Source of the DNA: a bacterium
GTDB lineage: Bacteria; Planctomycetota; Planctomycetia; Planctomycetales; Planctomycetaceae
Reading direction: 5' to 3'
Length of the DNA: 64,000 nucleotides
Assembly: GCA_016125225.1 (NCBI GenBank)
Contig: WGME01000003.1
Coordinates: 558,001-622,000, forward strand
Every line of letters begins with the position of its first letter. Positions within the stretch are counted from its first letter, which is position 1. The notes below the pieces were generated by a model. The model made no database searches, was not told the DNA's origin, and was given only the letters and a program-made list of their open reading frames with translations. Of this stretch, positions 41,344 to 51,494 are shown in pieces. The position numbers and the translations under genes are program-made.

Positions 41344-42420
41344 TTACATCGCTTGATCGCTCATGAATTCGGCTGTCGCCATGCGATAAGCCTTTGGCTG
41401 TTTCAGCGAATAAATGGCCTTCAGAATTCGGCGAGTGAAGTTCTGGTAGTATGAGTCGTTGGTGCCACGCACTGGATGACCACAGAGCCAGGCACCGGTA
41501 TCGCGTTCCACCTCGTCGTGCAGCGTAGAACACGTCTTGCGGAAGTCTTCGAAATCGGCCGTGACGCCGGCTTTCGCACAGATGCGATGCCAGGCAGCAT
41601 AGAAAGCCTTGCCCTTGTTGAAATCGGGAAACACTCGATCGCTGTCGATGCGCAAAGCTCGTACTCGATCGAGGTGTGCTCTGGCACACCGATTCAACGG
41701 CGTTGCTTGAAACTTGCAGGTCTTGCGAGATTGGTAGTAAACCGCACCATAACGGAACTCGTTCCAACGAAAGTCTGACCATTTCAACCCACAAAGGTCC
41801 CAGGTTCGCGGGCCCGTGTTGAGCGCCAGGACCATTGCCGTCCGCCACAACAGAGGATTGTAAAGCGATCGAATTCGACACTGACCCGAAAGGACGCAGG
41901 CATCGGCGGCCTCGTACAAAGCCGTCATCTGCTTGCGTGAGTAAATGAATGCCAGGGTTCGTTGTCGGGGTAGAGGTTTGGGGATTTGGCAGAATGGCAC
42001 CAAACCTAAACCACCTGGGTTGTGGCGGTCGGCAGGCCAGAGCGGCGTGATCATTGCGGCCAGTGTTCTCAGGATCTTGTTGACTGTGGCGGGAGAACGT
42101 TTGGTTTTCTTCGTACCGATCTTGATCGACTCGGTCATCAATCGCTTGCGGAATCCCCGTAAGATCTCTGGCGTGATCTGTCCAACGGCTGGGTTTGTTG
42201 TGAGACGCTCCCAGTGCCGTAGAACGGTTGCGTTTTCGACGAGTGTCGAAGCCGGGCCTTCGCAAATATCGGGAAATTTGTGGTGCTCGTAGCATGCTCG
42301 AAGAGTTGAGTGAGCCGAGACCCGCGAAGCTACGAAGAGCTTGATCACGGACGGGTCGGCCGCCGTGAATTTGACCGGGGACGTCATGATATATAGGCTC
42401 CAGCCGTCGTGCGGTCTCAC
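41344..42420 (-). CDS. Tyrosine recombinase/phage integrase-like protein
   Basis: ALNTGPRTWDLCGLKWSDF (box I Arg), SRKTCKFQATPL, FEDFRKTCST, GHPVRGTNDSYYQN (H and Tyr of box II). Confidence 0.8.
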   Translation of the reverse strand: MRPHDGWSLYIMTSPVKFTAADPSVIKLFVASRVSAHSTLRACYEHHKFPDICEGPASTLVENATVLRHWERLTTNPAVGQITPEILRGFRKRLMTESIKIGTKKTKRSPATVNKILRTLAAMITPLWPADRHNPGGLGLVPFCQIPKPLPRQRTLAFIYSRKQMTALYEAADACVLSGQCRIRSLYNPLLWRTAMVLALNTGPRTWDLCGLKWSDFRWNEFRYGAVYYQSRKTCKFQATPLNRCARAHLDRVRALRIDSDRVFPDFNKGKAFYAAWHRICAKAGVTADFEDFRKTCSTLHDEVERDTGAWLCGHPVRGTNDSYYQNFTRRILKAIYSLKQPKAYRMATAEFMSDQAM

Positions 42421-42600
42421 CTGCGCAGCTCAGCTGCGCCTCTATCCTGGCCTCCATGAGGGCGACTCTTTGCTGAGCGAGTGACAATAGCGAAGGTTGT
42501 CAATGAAAAAGACTAAGGCCACTTTTCAAAGCAGTTAGAGCCAAAACAACTCCTCACTGATTTAGTATCCGGGTGGAGTTTCTTCAGTTTGGAGAGGGTG

Positions 42601-42641
42601 AAAAAAAAGAGGCCTACTCACAACAGTTGTGAGTAGGCCTC
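42601..42641 (-). terminator. Rho-independent terminator downstream of tRNA-Asp
   Basis: Perfect 16-bp inverted repeat GAGGCCTACTCACAAC-a-GTTGTGAGTAGGCCTC; on the minus strand followed by 8 Ts. Confidence 0.9.
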
Positions 42642-42774
42642 GTGTTCGGGTGGAGAGAGGGTCAGAAACTTGGAAATGGCTGGAAAAGCCGAGACCGAAG
42701 TCTCTGTTTACAAGCTATCCTGAATTCTCCTGTCCCTACGGCAGGAGCCTCATCCTCGTTTTCTCGCTGCTAAG

Positions 42775-42848
42775 CGAGGCCGACGGGGCTCGAACCCGCA
42801 ACCTCCGGATCGACAGTCCGGTGCTCTAACCAATTGAGCTACAGCCCC
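42775..42848 (-). tRNA. tRNA-Asp (GTC)
   Basis: Reverse complement GGGGCTGTAGCTCAATTGGTTAGAGCACCGGACTGTCGATCCGGAGGTTGCGGGTTCGAGCCCCGTCGGCCTCG folds as a cloverleaf; anticodon loop CTGTCGA. Confidence 0.95.
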
Positions 42849-43390
42849 AAGAATTTTGGGAGACTCGTGTTGCCACGCGTCATAAAAGGCGATTGTAACA
42901 ATCGGCGAATCGACGTCCAGTCACCCAAGAATTTCGTTCCATTTTCTTGCAATTCGCCATACGTCTCTGGCTCGCCTCAACGACTTAAATCCCTTCCAGC
43001 ATATCGCTTACATCTAGCGCAACCAGATCGTCACGCCCTGCAGCGGAGAGACAACCTGCAGCGGACGCCGGTTCGCCGCGGGAAGTTGGCATGCCAAGCT
43101 GCTCTTCGCAGCATTTTAAACTCCATATTTTCTGCAGTCACCGCAGTGAAGCGCGGTTGCCAAATCGTCAGATTCACTTGTGAGACAAGAGCTTCTGGCG
43201 GGACGCTGAATTATCGGGCAGCCCTGCAATAGAAATAGACGCGAATTGTTTGATACGATGCCGCCGCTTTGCAATTGTTCCATTTTCAACGGAAGAAACG
43301 TTTGTTCGCTTATGGTATAGCGATTGCTTGCCACTTCGGCGATAGCGGTCTCTTCGCGCTAGACACCTACATCTGAGGAAAGTTGGATCC

Positions 43391-45586
43391 ATGAGCGGTA
43401 GTGCTTCTCGGCTGAATGCCATTTCGGCAGTGACGAATTATAAGGCCCAATCTCCCCCTCTGAACTTCTCAGAGACACCGGCTGGCAGTGTTTACGGCAG
43501 TAATGTGTTCAGCGTGAAGGTGATGAAGGAACGGCTGCCGAAGAGTGTGTTCAAGTCCGTCATGAAGACGATCGAGGCTGGCGAGCCGCTGGATGGCAGC
43601 GTGGCTGACACCGTCGCCGCCGCCATGAAAGACTGGGCCATCGAAAAAGGGGCCACCCACTACGCTCACGTGTTTTACCCACTGACCGGTTTGTCTGCCG
43701 AAAAACATGACAGCTTCCTGTCACCGGACGGTCTGGGCGGCGCGGTCTCGGAATTCAGCGGTTCCGCTCTGATCCAGGGCGAACCGGACGCATCCAGCTT
43801 CCCGTCGGGCGGAATTCGTGCCACTTTCGAAGCCCGTGGCTATACCGCGTGGGATGTGACCAGCCCGGCTTACATTCTGGAAAACCCGAATGGTACCACG
43901 CTGTGCATTCCTACGGCTTTCTTCTCCTGGACGGGTGAAGCCCTCGACAAGAAGACGCCGCTGCTGCGTTCGATGAAGGCCCTGAACACTCAGGCTCAGC
44001 GACTTCTGAAGCTGTTCGGTCACAAGAACATTTCACTGGTGACGGCAAGTGCTGGTCCTGAGCAGGAATACTTCCTGATCGACCGCAACTTCTACTTCGC
44101 CCGTCCCGACCTGATTAACGCGGGCCGTACCCTCTTCGGTGCTCCTCCCCCGAAGGGCCAGGAATTCGCCGACCAGTACTTCGGTGCGATTCCGGAACGA
44201 GTGCTGGCCTGCATGATGGACACCGAATACGAGCTGTTCAAGCTCGGGATTCCGGTCAAAACCCGCCATAACGAAGTGGCCCCCAGCCAGTACGAAATCG
44301 CGCCGATTTACGAAAATGCCAACGTCGCAGCTGACCATCAGCAGCTGGTCATGTTGACGCTCAAGAAAGTCGCGGAGAAGTACGGACTCGCCTGTCTGCT
44401 CCACGAAAAGCCGTTTGCCGGTGTGAACGGTTCGGGCAAGCACCTGAACTGGTCGCTGGGCAACAGCACCCAGGGCAACCTGCTGGAACCGGGCAAGACA
44501 CCGCATGAAAACATGCAGTTTCTGGTGTTCTGTGCCGCCGTCATCAAGGCGGTGCACAAACACTCCAAGCTGCTGCGTGCTGTCATTGCTCATGCAGGCA
44601 ACGATCATCGCCTCGGTGCCAACGAAGCACCTCCCGCGATCATCTCGATCTTCCTGGGCGAACAATTGGCTGACGTCTTCGAGCAGATCAAGAAATCGGG
44701 TTCGGCCACCAGCAGCAAGCAACCTGGTGTCATGACCGTCGGTGTTGACACCCTGCCTCCCCTGCCGAAGGATGCTGGCGATCGTAACCGTACCAGCCCG
44801 TTTGCCTTCACCGGCAACAAGTTCGAGTTCCGGGCTGTCGGTTCCAGCCAATCACTCTCGGGCCCGCTGGTCGCACTCAATACGATCATGACCGAAGCGA
44901 TGGACGAAATCGCGACGGAACTGGAAAAGGCAACGGGTGGCGATTGTGCCAAGCTCGCTCCTGCCGTGCAGACTCTGCTGAAGAAAATCATCGATACCCA
45001 TGGTTCGGTGGTCTTCAATGGCGATGGATATTCAGCAGAGTGGCATGCGGAAGCTGAAAAGCGTGGCTTGCCCAACATGCGTCAAACGGTTGATGCGCTG
45101 CCCTCGATTACCGATCCAGCTGTGATCGCCATGTTCGAGAAGTATCAGGTTCTGACTGCTCGCGAAGTGGCCAGCCGGGAATCGATCTACTTCGAGCAAT
45201 TCGTGTTGACCCTCAACGTCGAAGCGAATCTCACCTATGAGATCGCGAAGACGGTGATCTATCCGGCAGCTGTGCGTTACCAGAGCGAACTCGCGGCCGC
45301 GGCAGCTAACTGCAAGGCGGCGGGTGTCAGCTTTGATACCACCGTCTTGAGCAAAGTCAGCGAACTGATCGGTTCTCTGGTTGAGAAGCTGGCTAAGCTC
45401 GAAGGCTTGCTCCCTGGAAGCGGTGGTCATGGCGTAGAAAACCCGAAAGAAGCCGCCATGCACTGCTCGCACGAAATGCGTCCAGCCATCAACGAAGTCC
45501 GTAGCGTTTGCGACACGCTGGAAGGTGTTGTGGCCGACGACTTCTGGCCGTTGCCGACCTATCAGGAAATGCTGTTCATCAAGTAA
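43391..45586 (+). CDS. glnN: Glutamine synthetase type III
   Basis: 731 aa; [52 protein letters not shown]-type [11 protein letters not shown]. Confidence 0.95.
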   Translation: MSGSASRLNAISAVTNYKAQSPPLNFSETPAGSVYGSNVFSVKVMKERLPKSVFKSVMKTIEAGEPLDGSVADTVAAAMKDWAIEKGATHYAHVFYPLTGLSAEKHDSFLSPDGLGGAVSEFSGSALIQGEPDASSFPSGGIRATFEARGYTAWDVTSPAYILENPNGTTLCIPTAFFSWTGEALDKKTPLLRSMKALNTQAQRLLKLFGHKNISLVTASAGPEQEYFLIDRNFYFARPDLINAGRTLFGAPPPKGQEFADQYFGAIPERVLACMMDTEYELFKLGIPVKTRHNEVAPSQYEIAPIYENANVAADHQQLVMLTLKKVAEKYGLACLLHEKPFAGVNGSGKHLNWSLGNSTQGNLLEPGKTPHENMQFLVFCAAVIKAVHKHSKLLRAVIAHAGNDHRLGANEAPPAIISIFLGEQLADVFEQIKKSGSATSSKQPGVMTVGVDTLPPLPKDAGDRNRTSPFAFTGNKFEFRAVGSSQSLSGPLVALNTIMTEAMDEIATELEKATGGDCAKLAPAVQTLLKKIIDTHGSVVFNGDGYSAEWHAEAEKRGLPNMRQTVDALPSITDPAVIAMFEKYQVLTAREVASRESIYFEQFVLTLNVEANLTYEIAKTVIYPAAVRYQSELAAAAANCKAAGVSFDTTVLSKVSELIGSLVEKLAKLEGLLPGSGGHGVENPKEAAMHCSHEMRPAINEVRSVCDTLEGVVADDFWPLPTYQEMLFIK

Positions 45587-45624
45587 GCCCTGATAGGTGC
45601 TTAAGATTTCAGCAATCGAAATAG

Positions 45625-45660
45625 CCCCTCGGTGAATCCCGAATTCATCGAGGGGTTTTG
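45625..45660 (+). terminator. Rho-independent terminator after glutamine synthetase
   Basis: CCCCTCGGTGAAT / ATTCATCGAGGGG (one wobble) followed by TTTT. Confidence 0.8.
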
Positions 45661-45701
45661 CTTTGCTCGACCTTGCTGAAGCACGGAACCAACGAATCCG
45701 G

Positions 45702-46805
45702 TCAATGCACATCCAGCACAGGCGAACCCAGTTCATCCCAGCGTGGAGTTACGCCCAGTCCTGGTGATGCAGTTGCAGTCATTCGGCCGTTGTGGCGCTG
45801 CGGTGCTCCTATCGCGATACTGCGCGTCACATAGCTGTTAAAATCGGTAGATGAGAATCGCAAATCGCTGGCGGTACTATGAGCCAGATGAGCAATAGCC
45901 GCCGTGGTGATGTCGCCTCCCCAGGTGTCTTCAATGGTCATGGCAATGCCCAGCGATGTGCAGAAATCCCGGACCTGCCGTGCTTTTGTCAGCCCGCCTA
46001 ACTTGCTGATTTTCAGGTTCACCACTTCCATGGCGCGGTCACTGGCCGCCTGCATCAATGGGGAAAGTCCGTCGATGACTTCATCGAGGACCATCGGCAG
46101 GTCGGTCCGTTCGCGCACGGCTCGGCATTCCTCATAGGTCAGGCAAGGCTGTTCGATGTAGACATCGACATCGCGAACGGCACGAACGACACGCAGGGCT
46201 TCATGCAGCACCCAGCCGGTATTGGCATCAGCGACTAGTTTATCTCCCGGTTGCAACTGCAAAGCCACCTCATGAATGCGTGCGATATCGGTATCCGGGT
46301 CGCCACCCACTTTGAGCTGAAACCGTCGATACCCGTCTTTGCGGTAGCTGCGAACACTGGCGGCCATCTCACCCGGTGAAGTCTGTGAGATGGCCCGGTA
46401 TAAGACCACATCGTCGCCATCACGGCCTCCCAGCAACTCGCACACGGGCAAGCCCGCTGTTTGTCCCAGGATGTCCCAGCAGGCGATGTCGACCGGCGAC
46501 TTCACGTAAGGATGCCCTTTCATGACGGCATCCATCACACGATTGAGCACATCAATCCGAGTCGGGTCGAGCCCGAGCAGTGAAGGGGCCAGTTCTTTGA
46601 GCCCCGCTCGAACTCCCGCGGCATAGGCAGGAAGGTAGGCGGGTCCCAAAGGGCAACATTCGCCGCAGCCCATAATTCCGGTGTCGGTTTCGACAACGAC
46701 CACAGTCGAGTCAAAGACATCGACCGACTTCCCTCCCGACCAACTGTAACGGCCCTCATGCAGAGGTAGGTCCACCTGATAGGCAGCAATGCGTGTGATC
46801 TTCAT
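45702..46805 (-). CDS. Mandelate racemase/muconate lactonizing enzyme family protein (enolase superfamily)
   Basis: GMGEC-like [57 protein letters not shown]. Confidence 0.9.
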   Translation of the reverse strand: MKITRIAAYQVDLPLHEGRYSWSGGKSVDVFDSTVVVVETDTGIMGCGECCPLGPAYLPAYAAGVRAGLKELAPSLLGLDPTRIDVLNRVMDAVMKGHPYVKSPVDIACWDILGQTAGLPVCELLGGRDGDDVVLYRAISQTSPGEMAASVRSYRKDGYRRFQLKVGGDPDTDIARIHEVALQLQPGDKLVADANTGWVLHEALRVVRAVRDVDVYIEQPCLTYEECRAVRERTDLPMVLDEVIDGLSPLMQAASDRAMEVVNLKISKLGGLTKARQVRDFCTSLGIAMTIEDTWGGDITTAAIAHLAHSTASDLRFSSTDFNSYVTRSIAIGAPQRHNGRMTATASPGLGVTPRWDELGSPVLDVH

Positions 46806-46868
46806 GGAAACCTGCTCTTGTGCGACTCACGAATATTCTGCGGACAACACATCAACACAGGACCCAGT

Positions 46869-47732
46869 TTATTCCTTTTCCGGGGATGCATCATCGACGC
46901 GTGGTCGCTGGCGGTCGGCGGCGTCCGCTTGCCACAGGTCCCCCAGCAAATCGAATAACAGGGGGTCGTGTACCGCGAGTTCACTGCGAACAAACGGGTA
47001 AAAATCGTTGGTACCAAAGTAGGCTTCGGTCGCTTCGGCGAAGTACTCCATGGGATTCGTGGCCGCATAGTGCCGTTCCTTCCGACCGCGAATATGCAGC
47101 ACCGAGAGATAAGCCTCGCCGGCCATCTGTTCGCGATGAAGTTCCTTCAACGGTGCGTTCTCGAACCCTTTTGGCAAGAACTGGTGATGGTAGGCATGAG
47201 CCAGTTCATGCAGCACCATCCAGGGTTGCGAGCGTGTCCAATCGAGAAAGTTCCGGGCGTTGGCCAACTCAACACAACGGGCTTTTTCCGGATTCATGTC
47301 GTGTTCTCGCAACCAACCCGCATCGGGATGGTAGGCCATGCACGGATGATGCGGTTCAGCCTTCTCGATCCAGATTTTGACCGTTCGCAACTGCTTGACG
47401 GCGGTGGGAGGCAAGCGACGTTCAATCTGATAGAGTTGGTGATCTAGCAAGGTGAGGGTTTCACCCCCGAGTTCGGCGTGTTCATCTCGGAGGCTCGGGT
47501 GAACGAGCAACGTCCATCCACGGAGGCTCTGCTCATGGTAAATATTCGTGGCATCGTAGCGGGAACTCGGGGGCGTAACCGTCTCATCCGCGGCACGCAG
47601 CGGACCGCACGCCAGACCACAGATACATACCAGGATCAGGCGAAACATGGGTGGCCCTCGATGCCAGATTACGACAGGGAAATGTGCGGAAACACGCCCT
47701 TGGATCTTCGCGTAGCCGGAGGTCTTCGTCAA
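46869..47732 (-). CDS. Secreted putative zinc metallopeptidase (HExxH)
   Basis: Signal peptide MFRLILVCICGLACGPLRA; MVLHELAHAYHHQFL; downstream EYFAEATEAYFG could give a third ligand Glu. Confidence 0.65.
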   Translation of the reverse strand: MTKTSGYAKIQGRVSAHFPVVIWHRGPPMFRLILVCICGLACGPLRAADETVTPPSSRYDATNIYHEQSLRGWTLLVHPSLRDEHAELGGETLTLLDHQLYQIERRLPPTAVKQLRTVKIWIEKAEPHHPCMAYHPDAGWLREHDMNPEKARCVELANARNFLDWTRSQPWMVLHELAHAYHHQFLPKGFENAPLKELHREQMAGEAYLSVLHIRGRKERHYAATNPMEYFAEATEAYFGTNDFYPFVRSELAVHDPLLFDLLGDLWQADAADRQRPRVDDASPEKE

Positions 47733-47817
47733 TTATGTAGAGCGCCCTTCCCGAAATCCGATGAATCTGCTATCTGCTGGCTTTAACAGTCGACCGCCCC
47801 TTCGGGAGACGAAAAGC

Positions 47818-48021
47818 ATGAAATGTCCGCGGTGTAAAACTCAAGATGTCTATGTCAGCGAGAGCGCTAATCAGAATGTGCTTTCGATTTTGATGGTGAC
47901 GGCCCGCTGCCATCGCTGTTGCCACCTCTTCCAAGTGCCCCGCTGGCGGAATGTCCCCAAAAAGCCGAAGGCGGTCGTGGGGGCATTCAAACCCGATAGC
48001 CAACAACGCCGGGCGGCATAG
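47818..48021 (+). CDS. Small zinc-ribbon protein
   Basis: MKCPRCKTQDVYVSES...ARCHRCCHLFQVPRW: paired CxxC motifs. Confidence 0.6.
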   Translation: MKCPRCKTQDVYVSESANQNVLSILMVTARCHRCCHLFQVPRWRNVPKKPKAVVGAFKPDSQQRRAA

Positions 48022-48342
48022 TCAGTGCAGATAACCCATATTTCGCACGCATCCCATCCATCAGGCCCGTTTCCTGCGGTCTGATCGTGACGGCCTGAGT
48101 GAGGCCGCAGCCGCAGTTCAGGCTGCGCCGACTCGGTGGCCCACGAGGAATTCTGATATCCTGGCAAACTCTGCCGGACCGTTTTCTCGATTGGTGCCGA
48201 ACCACGGGGGTAAACTCTGGAGGCCGGACCTCGGCTGCCGATACCGCATCGGTAGATGACCCTCTTTCCGTAAGAGGTGGTTCGCCGCGCGGCTTGCGGT
48301 GCCCGATCATCTGGCCGAATTCTGCTCGACATGGGCGTTCTA

Positions 48343-50943
48343 ATGACAGCGTCGGCTCTCTCACGGCCACTCACATTCGCCTTGGTTTCATGCCTGTGGT
48401 TGGCAAACACGGCGGCAGATGCCCAACTGTTGTCCGCGGAAACAACTCCCACCGTGGCCACGGGAAAATTTGTTGACCACGTCTACCGCGACGCCGACGG
48501 CGAACACAAGTATGTCGTCTTTGAACCCGTGGGATACACGCCCGATAAGAAATGGCCGTTGGTGTTCTATCTGCATGGTGCCAGCGGCCGTGGACGGGAT
48601 GGCCGTGCTCAACTGGTGGTGGGGTTAGGGTCTGCGGTGAAAGCCCGTGCAGCGAAATTGCCCTTCCTGGTCGTTTTCCCGCAGAACGAAAATCTGCGCA
48701 GCCGATTGCTCGGGGGCTGGAATGACGGCTCGCATGAGTTGGATCGGGCACTCGAAATTCTCGATGAAGTCGAACAGAACTATTCCGTCGATAAGAACCA
48801 TGAGTGCCTCGTCGGCGTCTCGATGGGGGCCTTTGGGGCGTGGAGTGTCGCGGCCGATTCCCCCACGCGCTGGAAAGCCGTGATTCCGATTTCGGGAGGC
48901 GGCGAACCGGAATTCGTACCCGCGCTCGCAAAAGTTCCTGTCTGGGCCTTTCATGCCGCTGACGATCAACTGGTTCCGCCGACACGCTCAACGGATCTGG
49001 TGGCTGCCATCAACGCCGCCGGTGGTCGAGCCTATGCGTCTATCGTTCCAAGTGGAGGGCACAATATTGGTGCGGCCGTCCTCGCTCGGGATGAGGTCTT
49101 TGAATGGCTGGAGCATCCCGACCAGACGCCGCACCTCGATATTGATTGGTCACAACGCCCGGCGATGGCCGACATGACCGACGAAATTCCCTTTGTTCCC
49201 GGTGCCGATGTCGCTTCTGCCGCTCGCATTCGAATCAATCGCGACCTGCTGGAATCGCTGTCGTATGCTCTGTCCGATCAGGTTCCGGCTGATGCACTGC
49301 AGGGGTGGAAGCCCGGCCGTTATGAACAACAACGGGCCGGAATTGCCAATATCGATGTCCATGTCGGCGCGATGCACTACAGCGGTCAACTCGAACATGC
49401 TTGGGTGACACCACAGGCTGGAGGCCTTCTGCGTGTGCAACTTGGCCTGCGAAATCTGGCGATGACCATTACCGGGACGCAGTTACAAGGACGGCTCCTA
49501 TCGGCTCAAGCCGGCCCTATGACCATTTACATTGGCTATGTGGAACCCGTGTGGCTGACGATTGATGTCCGCCCGGAAGTCGTGAACCGCCAGCTCAAGC
49601 TCATGACGAATGCTGTTTACTTCAATATCCCGAACCACAACTGGAGCATTTCCCGCCCCGGCGTGAATGTTCGCGGTTTGCCTTTCATGGAAGACCGCAT
49701 TGCCGACCGCTTGGTGGATGGCATTGCGGAGAAAAAGGCAACCATTGAAGCGGAATTGCGAAATAGCGTGCCACAAATGCTGGCTCAACTGGAAAGCCGC
49801 ATCGCTGGTATGTGGGACCGGACCATCACCTACCGCCAATGGCCTATGCCGTTGTGGCAACCACGCTTCAAGTTCTATCCCGAGGCGGTCACCGTCAGTG
49901 ACGACGGGATCGACCTCCAACTCGGTGCCATCGTGGCGGCATTAGCGCCACCGTCTCCTGCTCCTCCCATCCGGAATTTTGTCGCGGGGAACGAGACCTT
50001 ACCTACAGCATCAACAACGGGGCTCGACGTCGCAATCTCGACGCGTTTGATCGACGCCTACAGCACCCTGCTCTCTGCCAGCGATGTAGCCCGCTTCCAT
50101 GTTCTCGACCTGAATGGCGATGCCCTCCGCGATCTTGGCCGTCGAGATTTCTGGAACCAGGTTTTGCCCGCCGATCACCAGTTGCCCCCCGGAACCGAGT
50201 TGAACACCGAATTCATTCTGGTCAAACCCTTCAAGGTGCAAACACAGCTACCGGCTGGAGATGGTCTGACCAGCCCGCTGGGACATCGGCTATCTCTGGT
50301 ACTGCCCCAACTGCAGATGCAACTGGCGACTCGCCAGCCGGGTCAGACGGAATGGGTTGATACCGCTGTCGCTGATTTGAACTTCGATCAGACGTTGCAG
50401 GTGGGCATCGAAAAGTCGGGGTTCTCAGGTCGAAAACTGCAACTCGACATTCTGCCCATCGATCAACCCACGGTTTCGGCTCACCTCGTTCCGCCGCAAC
50501 CCGGTTCCGATTTGAACACCAATGTGATTGCCGAGCGGTTCCAGGCTGGCTGGTCGGCCAGTTTCGGTCAAACCGAGCGTGATGGACGGATGAAAGACCT
50601 GAAAATGGGCGAACTCGCCCTACGGTGGGATGAGATCGGTGCCACCCCCACCCATTTTGTGGTGCGTCTGCTGCGTCCCGGAATCCGGATCTACAATCGT
50701 TCCTCGGAATCGGTGGACTATCAGGTTCGTGGCACGGCATCGCCCTGGAGCGAAATGCTCCACCTCGACCCCGGTCAGATGCACGAGTACCAGCCCGCAA
50801 CCCCGATGACCTACCGCAGCCAGGGCCCGGCAGGAGAACAAACTTTCACATTGCCCCTGGGTTTTGAAGCCCAGATCCGCGACGGCAAGGTTACGGGCTC
50901 GGTGTCACTTTTCCAGGAAGCATCCCAAACCTCAACACGCTAA
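48343..50943 (+). CDS. Secreted esterase/alpha-beta hydrolase fused to a large C-terminal domain of unknown function
   Basis: Signal peptide; KWPLVFYLHGASGRGRDG, GVSMGAFGAW (GxSxG), AADDQLVPP, GGHNIG; then about 560 aa beta-rich region. Confidence 0.8.
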   Translation: MTASALSRPLTFALVSCLWLANTAADAQLLSAETTPTVATGKFVDHVYRDADGEHKYVVFEPVGYTPDKKWPLVFYLHGASGRGRDGRAQLVVGLGSAVKARAAKLPFLVVFPQNENLRSRLLGGWNDGSHELDRALEILDEVEQNYSVDKNHECLVGVSMGAFGAWSVAADSPTRWKAVIPISGGGEPEFVPALAKVPVWAFHAADDQLVPPTRSTDLVAAINAAGGRAYASIVPSGGHNIGAAVLARDEVFEWLEHPDQTPHLDIDWSQRPAMADMTDEIPFVPGADVASAARIRINRDLLESLSYALSDQVPADALQGWKPGRYEQQRAGIANIDVHVGAMHYSGQLEHAWVTPQAGGLLRVQLGLRNLAMTITGTQLQGRLLSAQAGPMTIYIGYVEPVWLTIDVRPEVVNRQLKLMTNAVYFNIPNHNWSISRPGVNVRGLPFMEDRIADRLVDGIAEKKATIEAELRNSVPQMLAQLESRIAGMWDRTITYRQWPMPLWQPRFKFYPEAVTVSDDGIDLQLGAIVAALAPPSPAPPIRNFVAGNETLPTASTTGLDVAISTRLIDAYSTLLSASDVARFHVLDLNGDALRDLGRRDFWNQVLPADHQLPPGTELNTEFILVKPFKVQTQLPAGDGLTSPLGHRLSLVLPQLQMQLATRQPGQTEWVDTAVADLNFDQTLQVGIEKSGFSGRKLQLDILPIDQPTVSAHLVPPQPGSDLNTNVIAERFQAGWSASFGQTERDGRMKDLKMGELALRWDEIGATPTHFVVRLLRPGIRIYNRSSESVDYQVRGTASPWSEMLHLDPGQMHEYQPATPMTYRSQGPAGEQTFTLPLGFEAQIRDGKVTGSVSLFQEASQTSTR

Positions 50944-50988
50944 AACTGCTTGGAATGAGTGGATCATCCGTCACAGATCCCGGGCATA

Positions 50989-51327
50989 AGAGCGGGCGAA
51001 GTTCCGAATCTCGGAGTTCCAACTCCTTGACAGTTGAACTTCAGGGCAGTATCGTGCCCTGTTTGAAAGCGTGTCCTGCCGTACGTAAGTCACTGCGGCA
51101 GCCAGAAGAGTTCTGAGCCGTGTGCAGCGATCTGTACAGGGTGAGGGTGCAGGCGAGGCATTCGGTGGAGTCAGGTATGTAAGCCACTCCGTGCGGGTAC
51201 CAACCTTCTTCGGGTTGCCATCTGAAAGGCCCTGATTTCAGGGAGTTTCATGGTGGGTTTGCGTGAGGTGAGGTGATCGTCACCGGACGATCATGGCCAA
51301 AAGTGGGACCAGTGCCCGCTTTTTTTG
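50989..51327 (+). ncRNA. Candidate structured leader RNA or ncRNA upstream of nusA
   Basis: No good ORF; hairpins CAGGGCA/TGCCCTG, CTGCCG/CGGCAG, TGATCGTC/GACGATCA, CCCTGA/TCAGGG; end helix AGCGGGC(50991-50997)/GCCCGCT(51315-51321); run of 7 Ts. Confidence 0.55.
51302..51327 (+). terminator. Putative intrinsic terminator/attenuator ahead of nusA
   Basis: AGTGGG-accagtg-CCCGCT then TTTTTTTGTTTT. Confidence 0.6.
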
Positions 51328-51494
51328 TTTTAGGGGCTTGGGATTTCGTCCTGACCGAGTGTCGAGACGGTTCTAAGTCCGATGGTTTACGATTCCACTT
51401 GTCCCTGTCGGATCTTTCCGACTCGGGTGAGAGTTTGTCGGGTCGAGACGGTGGCGAAATCAGGTTTCGGCCTCGTCAGACGGGAGCAACTGAG

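Noticed and set aside
41084-42487. 467-aa minus-strand ORF overlapping the integrase
   Set aside because: The other frame (41344..42420) carries recombinase motifs; this one has none.
51273-51494. N-terminal extension of the nusA ORF to 51273
   Set aside because: It crosses the terminator-like hairpin/T-tract and lacks NusA-like sequence; the NusA N-terminus matches from ATG 51495.
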